64,000 nt of DNA from Bacteroidota bacterium (GTDB taxonomy: Bacteria; Bacteroidota; Bacteroidia; Bacteroidales; Prolixibacteraceae). This document shows, in pieces, positions 6,439 to 14,507 of the stretch. The stretch spans positions 1 through 64,000 of the forward strand of contig JAHEYT010000045.1 of the NCBI GenBank assembly GCA_023251455.1, in the 5' to 3' direction. A program made the translations under genes and the position numbers. How positions within the stretch are numbered: the first letter of the stretch is position 1; each line of letters begins with the position of its first letter. A model generated the notes under the pieces. It did not search any database and was not told where the DNA came from. It saw only the letters and a list, made by a program, of their open reading frames with translations.

Positions 6439-8913
6439 TTAATCTTTATTCTCAGGCAATGAGATATAATTCGAGTTGTAATATTGATTGACCTTTATAT
6501 TAGAAATAATGTTGTTTTTTTGTCGGGAATGTAACCTGTTTGGATTTTTATATTGCGTTTTTTCAAGGATATTTACTCCGATGTATTTCTCAATAGTCAA
6601 CCTGGCCATTAGGTAACTTACCGTTGATTCGGCTCCCTGGTTCAGGTTTACATTCGATTCTTCCAGTCCGTCGTAACATCCACCGGTACATGGGTTGTAA
6701 ATAATCTGATTTAAGCGGTTTTTCCCCAGGAACCAGTTAAAGGCGATGACCATTTTCTGATGATATTCTTCGTTTTTAAATGCATCGTAGAATTTACTCA
6801 AAGTCATAATAGTATAAGCAACATCAATAGCTTGTTCTCCAAAACGACCGGGTTTTTGTCCTTTTTTGAACCAGTTTTTGTTCGATATCACTTCAATCCC
6901 ATTTTCGTTAAACGTATGCGACAATAAGAAATTAAACGATGAGATGGCAATGTTTTTATAAATCGGTTCTCCGGTTGCGAGCCATGCATTTAGCATAGCT
7001 TCAGGCAATATACTGTTGGCGTAAGTCATGTAACCTTCAAACCATTCCCATTCTTTTTCCGATTCATGTTCATACATCCGAACCATCCGATTTGCCAGTG
7101 ATTCGATCAGAATTATATTTTCAGGTGATTTTATGGTGCTGTGATAATAGTAGATTCCTTTTATCGCGAAAGCCATGGCTCGTGTCGATTTCATTGTACC
7201 TAGACGGAGGAGCGATTTTTCGATGATTTTATCGGCGCTTGCTATAATTTCTGGAGGCAACACTCCAATTAATGATATGAGATAACCCAATGCCCAAAGA
7301 GCCCTTCCGTTTGAATCGTCTAAATTAACTTCCTGGTTTTGTTCGGTAAAATGGTGATCTTTATCAACGTAGTTAAGGAAATTTCCTTCGGGTTGCTGGC
7401 ATTGTTTAATGAAGCGAAGGTATTTTTTAATGTACGGCAAGCTCGATTTATCGCCTGTTGATTTGAAATACATACACATGGCAATCATTGCCCTGGCGTT
7501 ATCATCCAATGTGTAACCCGATTCAATATCAGGCTGGTTTATTTTCGAAAACTGAATCATGCCAGTGTTGGTAGACATCTGTTTCACATGTTCGAGATTA
7601 ATTTCGGGCAGGTTATATTGTAAATTGATTTTATTTTCAGCAATTTCTTCGAATAAGTTTGCATGAGCAATTGCCGAATTTTCCCAAGCTGTCGAGACTA
7701 TTTTCTGAAGTGTATTCACACTCAAATGCAGGCGTAACTCATCATCACAAAACAGGCGGATAACGGCATCGGCCAGTTGCTGTGAATTGCGGAAATCGAA
7801 AATGATTCCGGTATCCTCGGTTAATATTTCTTTTGCGTGAGGGATAGGCGTTGAAATAATAGGGCAGGAGCAACTCATGGCATAGGCAAAAGTACCCGAT
7901 ACTGCCTGATTGGGATCGTTGGTGGTAAACAAATAGATATCGGTCAGTTGCAGGTATTCGAGCAATTCGGGCAGTGCCAGGTATTTGTTAATGAACCTGA
8001 CATGATCCTGAAGATCGAGTTGTTTTACCTTTGTTTCGAGCATTTCACGATATTTTTCACCCTCATTTTTCACAACTTCCGGATGGGTTTTTCCCATAAC
8101 CAGAAATAAAACTTCGGGGCATTGCTTAACAATGGCCGGCAAAGCTTCAATCGTGGTTTCAATACTTTTTCCGGAACTGAGTAAGCCAAAGGTGGTAAGC
8201 ACTTTTCGACCCGATAACCTATATTTTTCTTTCAGGAATTTTTCGCTTAAATGCGGAACTAAATGGGTACCGTGGGCAATTACCGATATTTTGGATTTCG
8301 ACAAACCATAATCGTTCATTAATATATCAGCCGAAGTATGGGTCATTACAATAATTGACCTGCAAACGGAAGCGATATTCTTAATTTTTGATTTCAATTT
8401 TTCGTCGGGATGGGGCAGTACCGTGTGAAATACGGTTATAACCGGCTTAATAAGCATAAACAGAAATTCCTCAAATGCATGTTGTTGCCCATGATAAAAG
8501 CCAAATTCGTGCTGAATCAGAACGATTTCAATGTGAGGATCGTTATTGATGTTTAAAGCCAACTTTTCGTATTCACCAGCAATTGATGTTTTTAGGATAT
8601 ATTTTACTTCTTCAGGATAGGTATAATTGGTATCGCCCGATTCCAATGCACAAACCTTTATGGATATGGAATTGCTGAATTTATTATTCAACGCCTTGAT
8701 CAAATCCTGCGAATAGGTTGCAATACCGCATTCTCTTGGCGGATATGAAGTAATGACCAGGATTTCAGGAAGGTTGGTGTGTTCATCCAGATGTTCTTTT
8801 TGTTTTTTATTTTTGGGATCGATGATTGAATGAATGGTGTTTTCGAGATTGGAAAACTGCAACTGATGCCTGTTTGCATCGTCAGATCTATGAGAAATAG
8901 TTCTATTTTTCAT
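6439..8913 (-). CDS. GT4 glycosyltransferase fused to a helical glycosidase-like domain
   Basis: An 824-aa two-domain protein. Residues ~50-415 are a GT-B glycosyltransferase (ILVITSYPPRECGIATYSQ; LTTFGLLSSGKSIETTIEALP, the usual donor-domain entry). The expected GT4 E-x7-E is missing at SGTFAYAMSCSCPIIS. Residues ~455-790 are an alpha-helical barrel with glycosidase-like motifs (YTLDDNARAMIAM, LDDSNGRALWALGYL, WEWFEGYMTYANSILPEA, RFGEQAIDVAYTI). Such fusions occur beside GH130 genes in several phyla, and a GH130 gene is 3 kb away. It is the last gene of the seven-gene series starting at CsbD 2. The product may be a mannose- or glucose-containing reserve or protectant; this is inference. Confidence 0.85.
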   Translation of the reverse strand: MKNRTISHRSDDANRHQLQFSNLENTIHSIIDPKNKKQKEHLDEHTNLPEILVITSYPPRECGIATYSQDLIKALNNKFSNSISIKVCALESGDTNYTYPEEVKYILKTSIAGEYEKLALNINNDPHIEIVLIQHEFGFYHGQQHAFEEFLFMLIKPVITVFHTVLPHPDEKLKSKIKNIASVCRSIIVMTHTSADILMNDYGLSKSKISVIAHGTHLVPHLSEKFLKEKYRLSGRKVLTTFGLLSSGKSIETTIEALPAIVKQCPEVLFLVMGKTHPEVVKNEGEKYREMLETKVKQLDLQDHVRFINKYLALPELLEYLQLTDIYLFTTNDPNQAVSGTFAYAMSCSCPIISTPIPHAKEILTEDTGIIFDFRNSQQLADAVIRLFCDDELRLHLSVNTLQKIVSTAWENSAIAHANLFEEIAENKINLQYNLPEINLEHVKQMSTNTGMIQFSKINQPDIESGYTLDDNARAMIAMCMYFKSTGDKSSLPYIKKYLRFIKQCQQPEGNFLNYVDKDHHFTEQNQEVNLDDSNGRALWALGYLISLIGVLPPEIIASADKIIEKSLLRLGTMKSTRAMAFAIKGIYYYHSTIKSPENIILIESLANRMVRMYEHESEKEWEWFEGYMTYANSILPEAMLNAWLATGEPIYKNIAISSFNFLLSHTFNENGIEVISNKNWFKKGQKPGRFGEQAIDVAYTIMTLSKFYDAFKNEEYHQKMVIAFNWFLGKNRLNQIIYNPCTGGCYDGLEESNVNLNQGAESTVSYLMARLTIEKYIGVNILEKTQYKNPNRLHSRQKNNIISNIKVNQYYNSNYISLPENKD

Positions 8914-8942
8914 CGGGATAAAGCTTTAAATTGGTGAATATC

Positions 8943-9305
8943 TTAGGGTTGTATATGTTCATTGTTGTAATTTTTATTTTTGAGCAAATTCCTGGCTACA
9001 ACGTTTGTAACTCCGAACTGTAGAATGGTGCCCAACAGGTTTCGAACAAAATTTTTGGATTTACCTGTAGCTATTTTTTTTGTGAAGTACCCTGAAATTA
9101 AACCGACTACGGTACTTAAAGTATTTTCGACCAAATGTGGCGATGATGTTATTTCGTGTAATGTACTCCTGATCAGATTTACTGGTTTTAAACTTTCGAT
9201 GGTAAGAAAGACTTGTTCTTTTAGTTGCTGCTCTCTTATCTGTTGATCAAATTCTAAAATTTGAATGGCATTTTTAAGTTCGTCACTTGTGGTTATCGAT
9301 TCCAT
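8943..9305 (-). CDS. Conserved hypothetical small membrane-associated protein
   Basis: A 120-aa protein. The first ~45 residues are a charged helix (LEFDQQIREQQLKEQVFLTIESLKP). Two moderately hydrophobic stretches follow (LSTVVGLISGYFTKKIA and LLGTILQFGVTNVVARNLL). It is not identified. Position argues for function: it starts 5 bp after the stop of the holin-like gene and ends 29 bp before the GT4 fusion, inside the CsbD 2 operon. A peripheral partner of the holin-like and YtxH proteins is plausible but not shown. Confidence 0.65.
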   Translation of the reverse strand: MESITTSDELKNAIQILEFDQQIREQQLKEQVFLTIESLKPVNLIRSTLHEITSSPHLVENTLSTVVGLISGYFTKKIATGKSKNFVRNLLGTILQFGVTNVVARNLLKNKNYNNEHIQP

Positions 9306-9310
9306 GGAGT

Positions 9311-9652
9311 TTATTTTAGCACCTGTTTAATGATAGCATTGCCAACCTGTTTCTTTATCCATTTATGCATAAAAAAATAAGTGAAAATTGCTGCAATGCA
9401 ATAGAATCCGGCTACTGCAAAGAATCCGAAATAAATTTCTCCCAGAATTTTGCCAATCCAAAGAGCTATTCCCAAATTGAGGAAAAGCATTAGAGCAAAC
9501 AGAATGACAATGACAACTGAATGAGCTAAAAGGGATGAGACAACATCTGATATTTTATCAAGGGCTTTCAGTTTTGCTAATTCAAGGCTCGATTTTCCAT
9601 ATTCAACAGTCTTTTCAATTAGCTCTTCAATTAAATTAGTTTCGGATTCCAT
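9311..9652 (-). CDS. Phage-holin-3_6-like (holin superfamily) membrane protein
   Basis: A 113-aa protein with an amphipathic N-terminal helix (ETNLIEELIEKTVEYGKSSLELAKLKALDKI) and two strong membrane segments (VVIVILFALMLFLNLGIALWI and FFAVAGFYCIAAIFTYFFM) ending in a basic tail. This is the layout of the putative Actinobacteria holin-X / phage holin 3_6 family, common next to YtxH and CsbD genes and not phage-derived. The ATG at 9652 gives the canonical N-terminus; an upstream ATG at 9715 would add 21 unrelated residues. Confidence 0.82.
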   Translation of the reverse strand: MESETNLIEELIEKTVEYGKSSLELAKLKALDKISDVVSSLLAHSVVIVILFALMLFLNLGIALWIGKILGEIYFGFFAVAGFYCIAAIFTYFFMHKWIKKQVGNAIIKQVLK

Positions 9653-9764
9653 AATTTCTGAGGCTGCTTTTAAGTGGGTAAAAAATATTGAGCCACTCCG
9701 AATAATATCTTTCAATAATTCCGAAGTGGACTCAAGTGTTGTAATATCCGGTGAAATCTCAATC

Positions 9765-10037
9765 CTAAGTCGTTTTCACTTCTTTTTTCACTTCACCATT
9801 TTTGTGCATTTTTTGATCGGCAAATTCAGTTACATCTTCTTTTACCTTTTCAAATTTTTCAGTGATGTCGTCCAGTAATTCGTTGATTTTTTCTTTTACC
9901 CCATCGGCATAGCTTCCAGTTGTTCTGGATATTTTCTTGCGGGTAACCGAACCTTTGTGGGGTGCGAATAATACGCCTAACAATGCACCGGTAGCTGCGC
10001 CAGCCAATACACCTAATAATACTTTTCCTGTACTCAT
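9765..10037 (-). CDS. YtxH domain protein
   Basis: A 90-aa protein with the YtxH hallmark: an N-terminal glycine-rich membrane segment (VLLGVLAGAATGALLGVLFAP) followed by HKGSVTRKKI and a long charged helix (KEKINELLDDITEKFEKVKEDV). The family is a general-stress membrane protein of unknown mechanism. It sits between the lmo0937-type peptide and the holin-like gene in the CsbD 2 operon. Confidence 0.93.
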   Translation of the reverse strand: MSTGKVLLGVLAGAATGALLGVLFAPHKGSVTRKKISRTTGSYADGVKEKINELLDDITEKFEKVKEDVTEFADQKMHKNGEVKKEVKTT

Positions 10038-10073
10038 GATTTCTGTTTTAATGATTGTTATTAATGCAATTGT

Positions 10074-10229
10074 TTAAAGAATGTTTCTTCCTTGTATAAC
10101 TCTAAATATTACTGCGATAATTGCAATAACAAGAAGAATATGTATGATACCTCCAACGTTGTAGCCAACAAACCCGACCGCCCATGCGATAACTAATATT
10201 ACTGCGATTAAATAAAGTAGATTGCTCAT
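10074..10229 (-). CDS. lmo0937-family small membrane protein 1
   Basis: A 51-aa protein of two hydrophobic segments (MSNLLYLIAVILVIAWAVGF and IIHILLVIAIIAVIF) around a GYNVGG turn, ending RVIQGRNIL. It matches its paralogue at 22072-22227 in length and in most positions. The ATG at 10229 was preferred over the upstream one at 10289 because it gives the same 51-residue size as the paralogue. The family is a stress-linked integral membrane peptide of unknown role. Confidence 0.88.
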   Translation of the reverse strand: MSNLLYLIAVILVIAWAVGFVGYNVGGIIHILLVIAIIAVIFRVIQGRNIL

Positions 10230-10254
10230 GTTATATATATTTAAATGATTGATT

Positions 10255-10698
10255 CTAAAATTTACTGGTCGATAATACAAGTTCTCCATCTGGATATTGA
10301 CGGCTTGGATCGTCCTCAGCTGTAATAAATATTTTCTCAGGTTTAAGCGAGGTTACTGTCTCGAATGTTGCTTTCAGCTTTTTCGAGAGAAATCCGGTAG
10401 TACTATTAATTTTTCCCATGTTCATGGTTGTTTCATCCTCGGTTACCATCCAAACGATGTAAGTTAGTTTTGATGGTTCAAGCCGGTAAGCTTCGGCCAG
10501 ATTGGAAATGTTAATACTGATAACGTAGTTTAGGTTTTTATCGCGGTTAATTTTTGCATTACCACGCGCTGCCGGAACAACCGATGATTTTAGAAATTTT
10601 ACTTTTTTTGCCGATACGTCAAAAGAACAGAGAATTAGAAGGGCAAAAGCTCCGATGAATATTTTATTCGTCAGGGTATTCAGTTTTATTATTCCCAT
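10255..10698 (-). CDS. Secreted protein with an RskA C-terminal-like (anti-sigma-K) fold
   Basis: A 147-aa protein with an N-terminal signal peptide (IFIGAFALLILCSFDVSA). The rest has the pattern of the periplasmic anti-sigma-K domain: YIVWMVTEDETTMNMGKI, LKATFETV, EKIFITAEDD, and a final P-D-G-E-L-V-L-S-T strand. No sigma-binding or membrane part is present, so it cannot act as an anti-sigma factor in the usual way. It is likely a free periplasmic beta-sandwich. It follows CsbD 2 by 20 bp and precedes the lmo0937 peptide by 25 bp. The fold assignment is by pattern recognition only. Confidence 0.62.
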   Translation of the reverse strand: MGIIKLNTLTNKIFIGAFALLILCSFDVSAKKVKFLKSSVVPAARGNAKINRDKNLNYVISINISNLAEAYRLEPSKLTYIVWMVTEDETTMNMGKINSTTGFLSKKLKATFETVTSLKPEKIFITAEDDPSRQYPDGELVLSTSKF

Positions 10699-10718
10699 TT
10701 TACATTTGGTTTTAAAGA

Positions 10719-10904
10719 TTAAAGCCCTTCAATTATTTTTTGCATTTCTTCTTTTGTTTTGCCAAGTTTGATCTGGAGTCGTCTGATCATTGCATCTTTT
10801 TTGCCTTCGGCAAACATCAGGTCATTTTCTGTCAGTTCGGCAAATTTCTGTTTGAGTTTGCCTTTGGTTTTGTTCCAGTTTCCGGTAACTTCTGTATTAT
10901 TCAT
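10719..10904 (-). CDS. CsbD-like stress protein 2
   Basis: A 61-aa protein, the most typical CsbD member of the three (NWNKTKGKLKQKFAELTENDL, EGKKDAMIRRLQIKLGKT). It is the first gene behind promoter copy 5 and leads a seven-gene minus-strand series (CsbD, RskA-like, lmo0937, YtxH, holin-like, 120-aa, GT4 fusion) with gaps of 5-112 bp. Confidence 0.93.
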   Translation of the reverse strand: MNNTEVTGNWNKTKGKLKQKFAELTENDLMFAEGKKDAMIRRLQIKLGKTKEEMQKIIEGL

Positions 10905-10945
10905 TGCATTTATTTTAAACAGTTTGTGAATGAATTTTCACTATT

Positions 10946-11013
10946 CAAAGGTCACCCATCTATTGTCTGAAAGCATTACACAATTCCGGCTAAGAGTTAC
11001 ATCTTTCACACAT
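10946..11013 (-). promoter_or_regulatory. Regulon promoter copy 5
   Basis: CAAAGGTC (10946-10953), 22 bp, TTACACAA (10976-10983), 13 bp, TTACATCTTTCACACAT (10997-11013). It drives the long CsbD 2 operon. Confidence 0.82.
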
Positions 11014-11127
11014 TTAAGTCCGTAATACACAATTTGTATATGTTTTTATTGACTCTGAATTGTTGTGAACCAGCGATTTATGGCTCTGAAATCTGTCGCG
11101 AGGGTAGTGCTCCCAATAATTTGAAAT

Positions 11128-11160
11128 TAAAAAAGGGATATCGAAATGATCCCTTTTTTA
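11128..11160 (-). terminator. Rho-independent terminator behind CsbD 3
   Basis: TAAAAAAGGGAT (11128-11139) pairs perfectly with ATCCCTTTTTTA (11149-11160) over 12 bp with a 9-nt loop. U-rich ends are present on both strands. It lies 59 bp after the CsbD 3 stop. Confidence 0.82.
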
Positions 11161-11219
11161 ATTATTTCAATCGATTTAAATGACCTGAAATATATTTCCC
11201 GGTTCATTTCTGTACTTGA

Positions 11220-11405
11220 TTAAAACGTTGATATAATATTCTCAAGTTCATCTTCGGTTTGGCCAATTCTGAATTGATGTCGGCCAAACATTTCTTCTCT
11301 TTTGCCCTCTTCAAACAACAGATCGTCATTGGTCAGGCTTGCAAATTTTTGTTTGAGTCTGCCCTTTTCCTCGTATAAATTTACTTTTAGTTCTAAAGTT
11401 TCCAT
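11220..11405 (-). CDS. CsbD-like stress protein 3
   Basis: A 61-aa protein (METLELKVNLYEEKGRLKQKFASLT) with the CsbD pattern but with the usual W-N pair replaced by L-Y. The conserved D-D-L-L-F-E-E-G-K-R block is kept. The ATG at 11405 was chosen because it aligns with the other two CsbD starts; the upstream ATG at 11444 lies inside the -7 box of promoter copy 6 and is unlikely to be used. It is monocistronic, with its own promoter and terminator. Confidence 0.85.
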   Translation of the reverse strand: METLELKVNLYEEKGRLKQKFASLTNDDLLFEEGKREEMFGRHQFRIGQTEDELENIISTF

Positions 11406-11441
11406 TTGATTTGTATTAATGGTAAAAGCATTTTTACGATA

Positions 11442-11509
11442 CAAAGTTGAGGCTTCTGGTACAACTATTTGTTACACAATTTTGAAGGAAATTTATATTA
11501 TTCCTGCAT
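11442..11509 (-). promoter_or_regulatory. Regulon promoter copy 6
   Basis: CAAAGTTG (11442-11449), 22 bp, TTACACAA (11472-11479), 13 bp, TTATATTATTCCTGCAT (11493-11509). It drives CsbD 3. Confidence 0.8.
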
Positions 11510-11552
11510 TGTTGGTGAAACACAACAATCAGGTAATTGGGTTGTAGAGGAA

Positions 11553-11720
11553 GAGGTTGTCTAAAAAGTCACTAGTACAGTCATCCTGAACGTTCGATTG
11601 AACCTTTGGCGTGAGCTTAGTCGAAGGCTTGTTTCAGGATCCAATAGTTTTGTATGTCATACCCCGAATTAAATTCGGGGAGACGCAAGTTTCGTGTATT
11701 TTGACTTTTAAGACAACCTC
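11553..11720. mobile_element. 168-bp MITE-like element
   Basis: Terminal inverted repeats GAGGTTGTCTAAAAAGTCA (11553-11571) and its complement at 11702-11720 match at 18 of 19 positions. Inside are a GTCATCCTGAAC...GTTTCAGGATC inverted pair and a CCCCGAAT/ATTCGGGG hairpin. There is no ORF. The ends look like those of DDE transposon families, so this is probably a non-autonomous derivative; no clear target duplication was seen. It sits between promoter copy 6 and the end of the GH130 gene. Confidence 0.7.
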
Positions 11721-11734
11721 ACCATTAAAGTAGT

Positions 11735-13336
11735 TTAATTTGAAGTCGATTGTTTCCCTGAATCTTTTAAAACATCCAGCAATTTTTTTAAATTAACTGT
11801 GGCATAAGTTGATGAATGGTCTGACATGGCATAAGGGATAATCAAGTCGTTATTATGAATGATTGAACCACATGAATAGATCACATTCGGAACATAACCT
11901 TCTCTTTCTAATTCATTTGGCATCATCAAGGGGCGATTTAGCCTGCCAATTTCAATTTCCGGATTTTCCAGATCAAATAAGGAGGCTCCCAGCGTATATT
12001 CCCTCATGGGGCCAACCGCATGGGTAATTACCAGCCAGCCGCTTTCGGTCTCAATTGGTGAGCCTGCATTGCCAATTTGAACCAGTTCCCACGGGTAGGT
12101 TGGTTGTTGTATCATTTTTGCTTCGCGCCAGATATTGATACTATCAGAATACGCGATGTAATTATTTACGCCATCTATGCGGCACAACATAGCGTATTTA
12201 CCTTTAATCTTTCGGGGAAACAAGGCCATTCCTTTATTTCGCGCAAGCTCGCCATTAATTGGTAAAATCTTAAAATTATAGAAGTCGGTTGTTTTAATTA
12301 ATTTAGGTAAAATGGCTATTCCATCGTAGGCGGTGTAGGTGGCATAATATGTAATTTCACCATTGTCATCGGTGAATTTCACAAAACGGGCGTCTTCGAT
12401 ACCTTTTTGCTCGGTTGCCGAAACAGGGAAAATGACCCTCTCGGAAATGGCAGAATCGATTGAGAAGTTAATCTCGTAGTGCGATGAAGCCAGCCACATC
12501 AACTGATTTAAGATTTTAATCTGATCGGCTGTGATACCTGGGTTTTTTATTGCCAGTGCCAGATTTTTCATCAATTCGCCATAGGTAAAATTGTCGCCAA
12601 GCTGATCCATAATGAAATCAGAAGAAACAATATTTTTAGGCTTCTGTTTTTCGGTAGGTTGATCAATAATAACAGGAGGCATCACCTCTGCCTGATCATG
12701 TATTTCTTCGTGTTTATCAAGAATAGCAGGCAAAATAATATTTTCTGCTTCATTCATTTCAACCAATTTTTCACGAAAGGTCTTTTTATCGTAAAAGTTC
12801 CGTTTAATCACGTCAGCTTCAGCCAGCATTTTACCAACAGGCTCAATGCTCAGGTTATTATGCCGGTCGAGAATTCCGGTTCGAAAAACAATTGATGAAA
12901 TGTGCCCTTCGCCAGTTGCACGGAAACTAAAAATGACCCTTTTCTCATCCGGTCCAATTTCCGATTGATCAGGGTCTTCTACTACCGAAGGATTAAAGAA
13001 TGCAGCCGACTCAATGGAATATTCCATGGTGAAGTATGAGCCAATTAAGGCTTTCTGGGCAATGCTCAGGTCCTCTTCGTTCACTTCAATCTTGTCAAAA
13101 ATTGGAGCAAGCCGGGCAAAATGTTTTTCGAATATTCTAGAAATATTTCGGTGTCGTCTCGAATATCCTCTCAGCAACTGGCTGATTGCAATATTTACTT
13201 GCTTTTCGGGCATGGCCAGCACTTTCCTGATAATATTAGCTGACCTTTCATCGTCTAAATATAAAAACCGGGCAATTATCCGGGAAGGATCCGGGGAAAA
13301 TATTAAATTTTTTCGTGTGACTGCTACTAGTTGCAT
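11735..13336 (-). CDS. GH130-family beta-mannoside hydrolase/phosphorylase
   Basis: A 533-aa cytoplasmic protein. The first ~240 residues are an uncharacterised helical extension. The C-terminal ~270 residues are a five-bladed GH130 propeller, with IEDARFVKF, the YTAYDGIAIL strand, NKGMALFPRKIKGKYAMLCRIDG, GNAGSPIETESGWLVITHAVGPMR and GYVPNVIYSCG. GH130 enzymes cleave or phosphorolyse beta-mannosides (beta-1,2-mannobiose, beta-1,4-Man-Glc, mannosyl-glucosyl-glycerate). Whether this is hydrolase or phosphorylase depends on phosphate-binding residues I cannot place without an alignment. The absence of a signal peptide fits turnover of an internal mannoside, matching the two nearby GT4 genes. 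Confidence 0.85.
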   Translation of the reverse strand: MQLVAVTRKNLIFSPDPSRIIARFLYLDDERSANIIRKVLAMPEKQVNIAISQLLRGYSRRHRNISRIFEKHFARLAPIFDKIEVNEEDLSIAQKALIGSYFTMEYSIESAAFFNPSVVEDPDQSEIGPDEKRVIFSFRATGEGHISSIVFRTGILDRHNNLSIEPVGKMLAEADVIKRNFYDKKTFREKLVEMNEAENIILPAILDKHEEIHDQAEVMPPVIIDQPTEKQKPKNIVSSDFIMDQLGDNFTYGELMKNLALAIKNPGITADQIKILNQLMWLASSHYEINFSIDSAISERVIFPVSATEQKGIEDARFVKFTDDNGEITYYATYTAYDGIAILPKLIKTTDFYNFKILPINGELARNKGMALFPRKIKGKYAMLCRIDGVNNYIAYSDSINIWREAKMIQQPTYPWELVQIGNAGSPIETESGWLVITHAVGPMREYTLGASLFDLENPEIEIGRLNRPLMMPNELEREGYVPNVIYSCGSIIHNNDLIIPYAMSDHSSTYATVNLKKLLDVLKDSGKQSTSN

Positions 13337-13453
13337 GGGTTTCAGTTTAAATTAAAAAATTCTCGTGTACTTTTTTTTCGAAGGTACTGTTTTCGGAGTT
13401 GCGAGCAGGTCTTTTCGTAAGGTATAAAAAGCCCAGACCACTTCTTTGTCGCA

Positions 13454-13487
13454 CAAAAGTCTGTTCCGGGATTGGAGCAGACTTTTG
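13454..13487 (-). terminator. Hairpin between the small membrane genes and the GH130 gene
   Basis: CAAAAGTCTG (13454-13463) pairs with CAGACTTTTG (13478-13487), and the inner bases TTCC/GGAG extend the stem. There is no long T-run. It probably ends or attenuates the small-membrane-protein transcript before GH130. Confidence 0.5.
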
Positions 13488-13547
13488 CACTTGATTAGAG
13501 TTGCAGATTCAACTCCCCAATGTTTAATAATGAGTTTAGTCTTAAAT

Positions 13548-13742
13548 TTATGCGGCATCTTTTGTTGTACGTATCAGGTTGATCCCTGCAATAAAGAATA
13601 CAAACCCAAGAATGCCGTAAATAATAAGTGCTTTCGTATCATTGTTACCCGTCGATTCGTTTACGAACAATACGGCAGCATAAATAAGTCCAGCTGTTCC
13701 GAGTAAAGTAAGTAAACCGCCAAAAATTCTTTTCAGATTCAT
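13548..13742 (-). CDS. Small two-helix membrane protein
   Basis: A 64-aa protein starting MNLKRIFGGLLTLLG, with two membrane segments (GLLTLLGTAGLIYAAVLFV and ALIIYGILGFVFFIAGINLI) and a short polar loop (NESTGNNDTK). The family is not named by me. The ATG at 13742 is preferred over 13808, which would overlap the previous gene. It follows the Thivi_2564-type gene by 11 bp. Confidence 0.75.
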   Translation of the reverse strand: MNLKRIFGGLLTLLGTAGLIYAAVLFVNESTGNNDTKALIIYGILGFVFFIAGINLIRTTKDAA

Positions 13743-13753
13743 ATTGTATGTGT

Positions 13754-13939
13754 TTAGATGTGTATGTCCATTAGGCTGCTGAAAATTCCGAACACCTTGA
13801 GAAGCCATACGATTAGAATAATTACAACCACAACATTCAAAATTGATTTGATTTTGCTGTCCATCGGGATAAATGAGTTGATCAACCAGAGTAAAACTCC
13901 AACAACAATTATTACAAGTAAAATAGTTAATAGTGGCAT
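13754..13939 (-). CDS. Thivi_2564-family membrane protein
   Basis: A 61-aa protein: MPLLTILLVIIVVGVLLWLI, then NSFIPMDSKIKSILNVVVVI and a second membrane helix. The central N-x-[FY]-I-P-M-D-x-K-I-K motif is diagnostic of this small family, widespread beside stress genes. Function is unknown. It is followed closely by the 64-aa membrane gene and preceded by the 127-aa secreted protein gene. Confidence 0.85.
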   Translation of the reverse strand: MPLLTILLVIIVVGVLLWLINSFIPMDSKIKSILNVVVVIILIVWLLKVFGIFSSLMDIHI

Positions 13940-14004
13940 TTTTATAAGTTTAAAATGAGATTTTAATTTTTGCTAATTATAGCAGTATGTTAATTTTAAA
14001 ATGA

Positions 14005-14388
14005 TTAAAGAACAAGAATCAGGATCAGTATAAGAACTAAAACTCCACCAACCCCAATGTAAGTTCCGTTGTGATTATGCCTGTAACCTTGATCTGTTTT
14101 GAGTGTTAAGTCAAGATCTCTATTACGTCGATTGTTAAATCGGCCTTTGTGCCGACCCTGATCATTCACAAGTGGGTTTGCTTCTTTTAATTTTTCTTTA
14201 TTATCGGAAGTACTTAATGCAGTTAATTCAATCGGTTTAATTTCGTTTAATTGGTCAGTGCTACTAACTATTTCGGCCGATGTTGTTGCCGTTTGAACTG
14301 CCTCAGCATTTGTGGCGGCTTTAATTTGGCTGGGAATAGCCGACAACATAAAGCATGTTGCTAAAATAAAAGGAGATAATCTTTTCAT
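14005..14388 (-). CDS. Hypothetical exported protein with a C-terminal membrane anchor
   Basis: A 127-aa protein: signal peptide (LSPFILATCFMLSAIPSQIKA), a Thr/Ser/Glu-rich middle, a basic segment around RHKGRFNNRRNRD, and a very hydrophobic C-terminal tail (YIGVGGVLVLILILILVL). The family was not recognised. The ATG at 14388 gives a standard signal peptide; one at 14421 would add a polar leader and lie next to the -7 box. It is first behind promoter copy 7 and likely leads the unit with the two small membrane proteins. Confidence 0.72.
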   Translation of the reverse strand: MKRLSPFILATCFMLSAIPSQIKAATNAEAVQTATTSAEIVSSTDQLNEIKPIELTALSTSDNKEKLKEANPLVNDQGRHKGRFNNRRNRDLDLTLKTDQGYRHNHNGTYIGVGGVLVLILILILVL

Positions 14389-14425
14389 GAGGAGATTTTT
14401 GTTTGGTGAAACTATTTTCACTATT

Positions 14426-14493
14426 TAAAGATCGCAAACCCGCCACTTGTTTGCGTTACAGAATTTATGAAAAAAGTTACATCATTCACACAT
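14426..14493 (-). promoter_or_regulatory. Regulon promoter copy 7
   Basis: TAAAGATC (14426-14433), 22 bp, TTACAGAA (14456-14463), 13 bp, TTACATCATTCACACAT (14477-14493). It drives the exported protein and the two small membrane genes. Confidence 0.8.
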
Positions 14494-14507
14494 CAGAAAA
14501 CACGAAA

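Noticed and set aside
9311-9652. Prophage origin because of the holin-like gene
   Set aside because: There are no other phage genes, and this holin superfamily member is commonly found with YtxH and CsbD in chromosomal stress loci.
10255-10698. Functional anti-sigma factor
   Set aside because: Only the extracytoplasmic-type domain with a signal peptide is present. There is no sigma-binding part, no membrane helix after the signal, and no sigma factor gene nearby.
13352-13558. 68-aa minus-strand ORF between the small membrane gene and GH130
   Set aside because: It spans a terminator-like hairpin, overlaps the previous gene and has no recognisable features.
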